From: Argyresthia goedartella
Lineage: Eukaryota; Arthropoda; Insecta; Lepidoptera; Argyresthiidae
Length of the DNA: 64,000 nucleotides
NCBI GenBank assembly: GCA_949825045.1
Contig: OX463820.1
Coordinates: 11,234,501 to 11,298,500, forward strand
Direction: 5' to 3'
Shown here: piece after piece, positions 56,601 to 64,000 of the stretch
Layout: the number at the start of each line of letters is the position of its first letter
How positions within the stretch are numbered: position 1 is the stretch's first letter
Notes under the pieces: generated by a model
The model's input: only the letters and a program-made list of their open reading frames with translations
Database searches by the model: none
Told to the model about the DNA's origin: nothing
Position numbers and translations under genes: made by a program

Positions 56601-57369
56601 GAACGTTAACGTAAAGATTCATTTAAGGACATCTAGATATTGACAATTCATTTCTTTGAATAACGAAATTCTTTGCATAAATTTGCTTTGCTTACTTTTA
56701 ATGTGATTCATTTGTAAGTAAACTCAGATGAACAAAACTCTTTACTTACTTGCTCTGTATTTATTATCTACAAACTTTTAGCGCCGTGGAGTGGAACTTA
56801 TTTGACTGTTTGCTTCCCCGTTCATGTAATTTAAGGCGAAGCGTATTCTCAAATGGCCATCTTTAAAGCGCTATTTCCTCTTAAAAGAGAAACTTTCGAA
56901 ATCCTGAAAAAAAAAATATAAAGAAGACATTCTTTTCCTTTGATGTGAGTGTTTAAAAACATTATATGGTCAAAGGAAACTAGACGAAAAAAAAAATCAA
57001 AAGAGATTTTTGTCACCTGACATTTGCTATTTTTTGGTATAAAAAATATAATATTGATATGGTTCCACCTCAAAAATAGGTATTCAAAATATCTTAAATG
57101 TGTAGATAGATATGTTTGAAATTAATAAATAGTGTGTGGTTTTGATAAAATCTTCATTTTGCGACGGGCAGCAGTGCAGTGAATGAAGCACTTCGAGGGG
57201 TGTAACTTGTGCTATTCGCTTCAATACTTGTCACACATAAAATTATTACCACGTGGTATCTTCATGGCATCATATAACAAGGTTTCTCCTCGCACTTGAC
57301 CGTTTATTTTCTTTTTTGCAACGAATTATGAGACACACTGCACAACATACAATTTTGTACGGTATTATT
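56601..57369. other. No gene recognised
   Basis: AT-rich, A-runs at 56907 and 56989. Confidence 0.5.
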
Positions 57370-57502
57370 AGGGCGGCTAGCTAAACGGCGAGTTAAGCAA
57401 AAATAATAAAACTCGAGTAAACTTTGACAACTTTATTAAATGTGTGTGGAATTTTCAAAGCTTACTCGAGTTTAGTGTTAACTCGCCCTCTAGCTAGACG
57501 AC
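57370..57502. mobile_element. 133-bp fold-back element
   Basis: GGGCGGCTAGCTAAACGGCG then AGTTAAGC and AAAACTCGAGTAA, facing TTACTCGAGTTTAG, GTTAACTCGCC and CTCTAGCTAGACGACC. Confidence 0.8.
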
Positions 57503-57507
57503 CATAT

Positions 57508-57630
57508 TTCCGTTTTTCAGTAAATTCGAAAAACACCTAATTTTTAACGTCGCCGGGAGACTCGATGCTATTTCGCGCCGCCCGCTACCCCGCCAGGCGA
57601 ATGCGGCGCCCTCAACTGCCAGAACTGGGC
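57508..57630 (+). repeat. R1 copy 4, 3' half only
   Basis: ATTTCCGTTTTTCAGTAAAT, TCGAAAAACACCTAATTTTT and GCCGCCCGCTACCCCGCCAG, as in the 3' half of 30733-31178. Confidence 0.7.
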
Positions 57631-57642
57631 CCACGGGCCTTA

Positions 57643-58570
57643 AAAAAACCGGCCAAGTGCGAGTCGGACTCGCGCTTGAAGGGTCTGGTACCACCGTACA
57701 ATGGTAGGGATGGTGTGGAATGAAAAATTTGGATTTTACATCACAAAATGTTGTTTACAAAGCTATTGGTGCGACTACTTTCACCCTCCATGTACGTAAC
57801 CAGGGGCTTTCATAAGTTCGTATGTGGTATTGAAAGAATTGTTGTATGGGTGCCCCCTTAAATATTTATTATATTCAGTTTTTTAGTATTTGTTGTTATA
57901 GCGGCAACAGAACTACATCATCTGTAAAAATTTCAACTGTCTAACTATCACAGTTCTTGAGATAATTCACAATTATTTATTGCGCAGAACATTGCAACAA
58001 TACAATTATGCACGAAATTAAAAGGCAAAGGCGAGCTTATCTCTCAACAGATATTTCTTCCAGCAAACCTATCTGGATAGGATACGTATAAAATGAAAAG
58101 GGTAGTCTAGTGCAATTAAATACTTACCAAATACCAATAAAATATGATACTTACTATAAAAATACATATAATCAAAGAAAAAGTAGATAAAATAAAAATA
58201 AAGAAATAATAATAATAAATAGATTAATACAATTACATACTTATATATACAATACCTATGATGAAAGAGAAAGTAAGTGCTGTTTCAAGCGATTCTTAAA
58301 AGAGAACAGAATGGGACTGTCCCTAATAGTGCAGGGAAGTGCGTTCCACAGCCGAATGGCCCTCAGCCTGAACGAGTGCTCGTAGGCGACGGTGTTATGC
58401 TGCGGAATACATAGAAGAGACAACGTGTGAGATCTCCGCTCTTTGTCTCTAGAGTAAAGAAACTCAAAATAGAGATACAGCCTGTTGTCAGACGGACAGA
58501 CAGACAGACGGACAGTGGAGTCTTAGTAATAGGGTCCCTTTTTTACCTTTTGTGTAAGGAACCCTAAAAC
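57643..58570 (+). mobile_element. S1 copy, split by an L-A insertion
   Basis: Starts AAACCGGCCAAGTGCGAGTC and GGACTCGCGC; the body parallels 12098-12470 (CTTTCACCCTCCATGTACGT and TTGTTGTATGGG). It is interrupted at 57965-58471, then resumes with GAGATACAGCCTGTTGTCAG and ends in TTGTGTAAGGAACCC. Confidence 0.82.
57965..58471 (-). mobile_element. L-A copy: 5'-truncated 3' end, nested in S1
   Basis: On minus the frame is open through NTVAYEHSFRLRAIRLWNAL, PCTIRDSPILFSFKNRL and KQHLLSLS: the intact LINE C-terminus of this family. Its 3'UTR ends at 57965 with GAACATTGCAACAA-type words on plus. Flanked by GAGATA (57959-57964 and 58472-58477), a 6-bp target duplication. Confidence 0.85.
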
Positions 58571-58827
58571 TGGTTACTGTAATGCCGTTATCACAGATGA
58601 TATCTGATAGTTCTAACACAATCCATTTTATGCAAACAACTTTTACAAACTTATCCTTTATCCTTATCCCTAGAAAAGTCAGGTTGTTCTCACAAACGTC
58701 AATTGTCAGATATCTTCCTATGATAACAGCACTATAGCAAGTACACACCGAGGTAAAATATCAAAAGCAAGAGAAACTGCTTAAATAAAAAAGCCATGAA
58801 ACATAAAGGCTTGATGCTACGTTTGTT
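58571..58827. other. No gene recognised
   Basis: Short spacer between two S1-related copies. Confidence 0.45.
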
Positions 58828-59070
58828 TTTTAAGGGTTCCGTAGCTTAAAAGGAAAAAGGGAACCCTATAGGATCACTTCGTTGTCCATCTGTCTAACAT
58901 CCGTCTGTCCATCCGACTGTCTATCCCTCTGTCTGTCCATCTGTCTGTCCGTCTGTCTGTCCGTCTGTCGGTCGATCTGCCCGTCTGTACATTTCTCTCG
59001 GGAGCGCGTAATGATATCAAGTTGAAATTAATATAGGGAATCAAAACCTTATAGGGTACTTCCCGTTAAC
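58828..59070 (-). mobile_element. S1-related copy with GTCT/GTCC microsatellite
   Basis: AGGGTTCCGTAGCTTAAAAG (58838-58857) then GGGAACCCTATAGGATCAC, the reverse of the S1 3' end; an expanded GTCTGTCC-type run at 58903-58985 corresponds to the GGACGGAC run of S1. Confidence 0.6.
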
Positions 59071-59834
59071 CCAGAATCATTAAATTTGGCACGAAGCAAG
59101 GTATTATAGTACAAATAAAGAGAAAAATTAGAAAACTTACAACTTGTAGTTCCTTGCCGTTTTTTTTATAAATTAATATTTCTGTCATTATTTTCATGAA
59201 ATTAATAGATATACTTAGGTGTATATCAAAGATGGCTGTCGCGCTGCTCTGTTCAACAGTTAATACATTCAAATTGGGAAAGTAAAATAAAACCGAAAAT
59301 GTAACTTCCCTGAAATCCGAGGAAGTTATATTTTAGATTTAAATTTACTTTCCAAACGTTGAATGTATTGACCAGAACAGCGAATAAAACAAATTAAATT
59401 CAAGAAGGCATAAAATGTTAACTGTAATATCAAGTTTTAACAATACCTACGTGAAAAGTATATATTAAGAATTTTTTTCAAATAAGTAGTTCCCGTTGAC
59501 GAATGATGTTTTTAAACAAAACTCTTACGTCAAGGGTACTTATGTCTTCTTATCATATTTTTGGGAATTTCAAAAGTGTCTCCTCTAAGAGGAAAATCGC
59601 TTCAAAGATGGGCATTTGACTGCATTTGACGTTGCCGAATGTCACATTTTGTCACGGTAAATGATACCTAATTTCATTTCCATGAAAAACGAAATTAGGT
59701 GGGCATACCACATGCAAAATGAGTGTGCAGCCCAGCCCAGTCTGGCCCAGCGAAGATATAAAAGAACATCACAATCCAACAGAAGTTTTGTATTTTAAGG
59801 AGTGAACAAGCGCCAATGGCTCATGCCTTGTCTC
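59071..59834. other. No gene recognised, one inverted-repeat arm
   Basis: At 59690-59722 AAATTAGGTGGGCATACCAC occurs; its complement recurs at 63275-63320. Otherwise nothing recognised. Confidence 0.5.
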
Positions 59835-60715
59835 TACAAGCTATCCTGTCTGTTGACAAAAATATCTCCAAACATCGACACAGACCAACCGATCTAACAA
59901 GCGGGGTTCAGAATCGGTTTTTGCACGGCAGATAATATTCAAGTAAACGATCAGGTAATTGAAACATATTCAGAATTCCAAAGACCTACATACATAGCCT
60001 TCATAGACTACAAAAAAGCTTTTGACTTTATATCACATTATAGCATTTGGGAAGCGTTGAAATCGCAGCATATAAATGAAAACTACATAAAAATTATTAA
60101 AAATGTTTATACCAACAGCACCAGTAGAGTCAAGCTAGATAGAATATGTCCAAAAAATAACATTCAGAGAGGCGTGAGACAGGAAGACCCGATCTCTCCA
60201 AAATTCTTTATAGATTCTACAATATGTCATGAGAAACTTACCATGGTCTAACCGAGATCAATATAAATGGACACTTTCTAAGCCATCTCAGGTTTGCAGA
60301 CGATCTAACCCTGTTTTCAGAATACCCAATACACCTAAACAAGATGACAAGCGACCTACATCATGCTAGTACAAAAGTGGGATTAGAGATGAATGAAAAC
60401 GAAAGTTATGACAAACCACCACGCAACACCTATCCTGGTAAACAACGTCCCTCTTGAATATGTAGAAAGATACGTCTACCTAGGCAAACAGATCTCCTTC
60501 AACAAAGAGAGAAATATAAAAGAAGTAGACCAGAGAGCGCCGATTGCCTGGAAGAAGTACTGGGCCCATAAATAAATACTCAAATCAAAGCTCCCGCTAA
60601 CTACCAAGGAAATTGTTATGTACTCTGAAAGTTTACCATGCCTTACCTGCGGCTGCCAAACTTGGACGGACACGGCCAAAGATAGAGAGAGGTGGATATC
60701 CTTGGAGGAGGCTTT
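59835..60715 (+). mobile_element. L-G: RTE-like reverse-transcriptase remnant with internal deletion
   Basis: Plus strand: SPNIDTDQPI, stop, QAGFRIGFCTADNIQV, ETYSEFQRPTYIAFIDYKKA (first catalytic motif), SRVKLDRICPKNNIQRGVRQ, a damaged active-site region (SGLQTI-type sequence in place of FADD), MKTKVMTNHHATPILVNNVP, LEYVERYVYLGKQISFNKER, AWKKYWAHK, then CGCQTW joined directly to AKDRERWISLEEAF. In family members that last block is the C-terminal end, well downstream of CQTW, so an internal deletion is inferred. Several stops. Confidence 0.8.
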
Positions 60716-61872
60716 TTTATTTTACACTAATTTTAGGCACAAAATTAGTTTTTGGTTTTAATTTAAAATCAGTATCGTGTAAAGTATTTATGTAATGTAT
60801 TAGTGTATTATTTTTATATGGAATTATATAAAGCTTAAATAAATAAATAAAAATACATATTGCGCAAAAAAAATACTGAATTACTCGTTTTGGCTGAAAA
60901 AAAATATTTTCAATTATTTTTTTAATTGAATTAAAGTAGCTAGCGTTAGATTGATTTGTTCTTACTAATATAATAACCTACTATGAAACGACGTAAAGAT
61001 AGGATTTGCAATGTTCCCTTCCCAAGATTAATTTTCACAGAACGCTTTAACCTTTATATTGGTCCCTTTTTGTATAACCTGTTTAACAAGATTTAATATA
61101 TTTATCCGCTTCTGCCTCATGAATGTTAACAAATAGTAAGTTATTACTTAAGTAACTTAACGTATGGTGACACTGAAAACCTTCTAAAACCCTATTCCTA
61201 ATATTTTTCATAGAAGTAGGTAGGTCGAACGAAAACACAGACATATACACACGCTTTCCAAACACACCACACAACACACCCTCACACACTATTATACACA
61301 TGAGCATTTCTCTCTTTTCGTGCCACTCATTATGTGTGTCATGTCCCATGAGATTGAAGATGATTTTCTGTTGCCTAATATTGTAAATTATTGATACTGT
61401 TTTGCTAGGAGCAAAATAACTATATATATTCACATAAAACATAAAAAAAAAACATAGTATTTGTTTAAAAAATAAATTAAAAAGAAACCTTCTAAAAGTG
61501 ATATATATGAAAATTCTCCGGCATCCGTTTTTTGAAACTATTATTTTGATGAATCTCCAAGAACCTATACAGAAATTTTGGTTTTAAGCCGTATTGCCAG
61601 TCAAGAAGTTCCACATTATATTGCCTTTTTAGTGACTTGTTATAGCTTTTTATGCATAAAATGAACGAATAAACTAGTCCCAGAAAAAGTTCCAAAAATG
61701 GATTCCAGTTTTTGTTATCAATTTTAGATTTATAGAATTATTAAAAATTATTAAAACTAATCACTTCTATTATTTTGAATTGGCAACACTGTAGGTGTCA
61801 TTTTATGCCGCCATGCTGATTTCTGTGTCAGTTTGCCCCAGAGATTCTTGCGAGAGGCACTGTACGTCCAGA
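60716..61872. other. No gene recognised
   Basis: AT-rich; a 119-codon minus frame at 61083-61442 shows no motif. Confidence 0.5.
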
Positions 61873-62067
61873 GGGGTTACCACAACGTCTTATGCCGATT
61901 CAGATTAGGAACCTACTTTGATCCGTATAATTACCGCGACCGTCTTAAAACAAGTCTTGGTATTAGGTAAATAAAGCCCATTTTGGCGAATTGGAATGGA
62001 AATGGTTGCCATGGTGATGTTCTTGTTTTGAACCTAATTTGATTCGGAAAAAGATTATGGTAACCCC
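61873..62067 (-). mobile_element. M1 copy 3
   Basis: GGGGTTACCACAACGTCTTA at the left, complement of the right end of copy 1; ends GATTATGGTAACCCC. Same 195-bp length as copy 1, very similar sequence, opposite orientation. Confidence 0.9.
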
Positions 62068-64000
62068 CCAGTTCAGTGAATTTATAGTCCGGTGTTTGTT
62101 ACTGCTGTTCAAGGTAAGTTGACAAATTTAATGTTTTTTATCATTTATAATAATAGTTAATATCTTTGTCTACAAATTGGTGCATAAATTGTAGAAGTAA
62201 CTTCTGTTTTTGACCCCTACAATATTTTGAAAAATAATTAGCATGTGTTTTGTTACTTCCTTTTTTGTTACTTTGTTGCCTTAGCGTATACAAGGAAAAT
62301 TTTAGCAACAAAAACGGAAATTGATAAAAATAATGTTAATAAACTAATGTTGATATGTACCGGGTCTGTCTTTTTATTGTTAGTTATTTTTCTTATCTAT
62401 TTAAAGTGTCACTTTCTTTATTTCAATAATAGGCATTGCAAACCCAGCCTTATATTTCTTACTTTGTTACCGATGACTCCTTTTTTGTTACTGTCCCAAA
62501 AGTCAGTTCGACATTATTTCAACTTTTTTGGATTTGTTTGATAATTTAAAACAATATAATTTGTGATGCAGCTCAAGTATGCTCAAAATTGTAATAAAAA
62601 GTTACTACAAACGAGTTCATTTATTTTTCATAATAAATATTAAAACTTTAACTTAATTTGAACGAAAGGTAACAAAAAAAATATTTGCGCCTAATTTGGA
62701 AATGATATTTTACTTTTTTGGGTCTATCTTTGTATTAATATTGTAAAATTCATCATATGTTTTAGGAAATAACATGATTTTGGGCATAACTTTGCGAATT
62801 TAATACAAATTTTCAACATATAAGAAGTAACAAAATAGGAACGTATAGTTTGCCTTATTTTAGTTTTTAATACATTTTACAAAAAATCCTAAATCAAATA
62901 GAATTTCTTATGAATAAACCAAATATTCATTAAATAAACTATCTGATTTCATGAAAAAACAAGCGATTTCTTTACACAACTTCACAAACACCCACACACA
63001 CGCACTCACACATACCCACACACCACTTTGTTATATATTATGTAATACATTTAGCTAATCCTAATTTATATACTTGCCACCTTTAAATGTATGTTGACTT
63101 TATTATGTTTACCTATACTTAAGTACTTAGCCAGCTTTTCATTAATACAGGCTATTACAATAGCCCAGCAATGAGAGCAGTTGCTTTTGCAACTTTTGTG
63201 ATTCTAAAACCTGTAGCGTAATCCTACTAGAACAAAATTTTGTACATTTTATTTTGGAGATTAAATGAAATTTTAATTATTTTGTATGTGGTATGCCCAC
63301 CTAACTTCGTTTCATCATGTACTAAAGAATATTGATACGATGTTTAAACTTCCTGTTTGAAATTAAGAAATAATCAGTGGTTTTAAAGAAAATAACTAAA
63401 ATATATACAATTTTTGCAATGTTCTGCCGCAGCGACTGACTTAAAAGCCATGTTGCAGTACCAGCTGTTTTGAACTTTATTTTAAAATGATTGTGTCCAA
63501 AAATTTCGACCACCGGGATTCGAGTTGCTAAATTTACCGATAGACGAGCCTTAATCTTAGCTTAATAAGTTTGTTCAATTTCATTCAAATCCGCACTGCC
63601 TTTTTAGGGTGATGGAGAGTTTTACAAATATCTAACTAAACTCGCAGTCGCAAAGTTTCACATTTTTTGTAATTAGGGGGATTTCACTAGATTCTTCTGT
63701 TTGAGCTACTAGGACGTCTAGGACCCAGTCAACTTTCATTCAATAAAACTATTTTTAACTAGGACATTTGTCATCCCCTTATGTGTGTTGAGTGGAAGGA
63801 AACTCAGCACTGGATGAAATGATTACTTAGTAATTGTTACGTTTATTTATTTTTTGTCAAGCTTCTGAACAACATTACCTGTGAATGTGATAGTTATGTA
63901 GGGTATCAGTATTAACATCAATATAAAGTGTTATCGCTTTTAAAACACGTCCAAGCGAAGCCCGTTTTATTTGCGTTGCTATAATAAGTTCCGCATTCAG
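62068..64000. other. AT-rich, no gene recognised
   Basis: A hydrophobic 98-codon plus frame at 62245-62541 is low-complexity AT-rich sequence, start unsupported. A CACACA-rich patch lies at 62990-63025. An inverted partner of 59690-59722 lies at 63275-63320. Confidence 0.5.

Noticed and set aside
61083..61442. 119-codon minus frame
   Set aside because: No motif, skewed AT composition, no neighbouring exon-like frame.
62245..62541. 98-codon hydrophobic frame, possible membrane protein
   Set aside because: AT-rich low-complexity sequence yields hydrophobic codons by composition; no start context, no splice sites, no known motif.
1..64000. CRISPR arrays, bacterial operons, integrated virus genomes
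   Set aside because: No regularly spaced repeats, no ribosome-binding-site-led gene clusters, and no virus-like gene was recognised; composition and splicing are eukaryotic.

Overview
The window looks like intergenic DNA of a moth or butterfly (Lepidoptera): AT-rich, with spliceosomal introns and packed with decayed transposable elements. The lineage call rests on the mix of repeats (CR1-like and RTE-like LINEs, Tc1/mariner elements, a dispersed SINE-like family with the CCAAGTGCGAGTCGGACTCG box, and many short fold-back elements) and on a TTAGG-type telomere-like array; this is family knowledge plus inference, and no species can be named. Only one convincing host gene is present: a three-exon MADF-domain protein gene at 51753-52888 (+). 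No tRNA, rRNA, CRISPR, operon or bacterial-type feature was seen.

The LINE families are labelled here L-A to L-H. 0-11 kb: C-terminal part of L-F (1-1178), a degraded L-A copy (2700-3870), a broken mariner transposase (4209-5246), then a nearly complete CR1-like retrotransposon L-B (about 5284-10177) broken only by two one-base changes in A-runs, then a perfect 34-bp-arm hairpin at 11101. 12-20 kb: SINE-like S1 copy, a heavily decayed Tc1 transposase (about 13.6-14.6 kb), and a second Tc1 element with recognisable terminal repeats (17496-19040). 20-32 kb: R1 repeats, RTE-like scraps (L-D), an L-E LINE whose 5' part is inverted (26290-27975), a fold-back element carrying telomere-like repeats (28331-28540) and several MITEs. 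32-44 kb: an RT remnant, the MITE M1, an RNase H LINE (L-H), an L-C LINE with an internal hairpin duplication and a nested L-E insertion, and a 2-kb mosaic of direct and inverted duplications. 44-51 kb: two L-A copies, an M1 MITE split by an RTE insertion, M2 and M4 elements. 51.5-53 kb: the MADF gene with a CpG-rich leader. 53-64 kb: M2, R2, L-C, L-E, R1 and S1 copies, an S1 split by an L-A insertion, an RTE reverse-transcriptase remnant, and a long final stretch without anything recognisable.

The genes do not form a pathway. The biology visible is the history of transposition: three nested insertions with target-site duplications, one 5' inversion compatible with twin priming, one local template-switch, and families of non-autonomous elements. 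The most interesting leads are the almost intact L-B element, the telomere-repeat-bearing fold-back element, the 41.9-44.0 kb duplication mosaic, and the three M2 elements on both sides of the MADF gene. I found no evidence for a wholly new biological system, and say so plainly.
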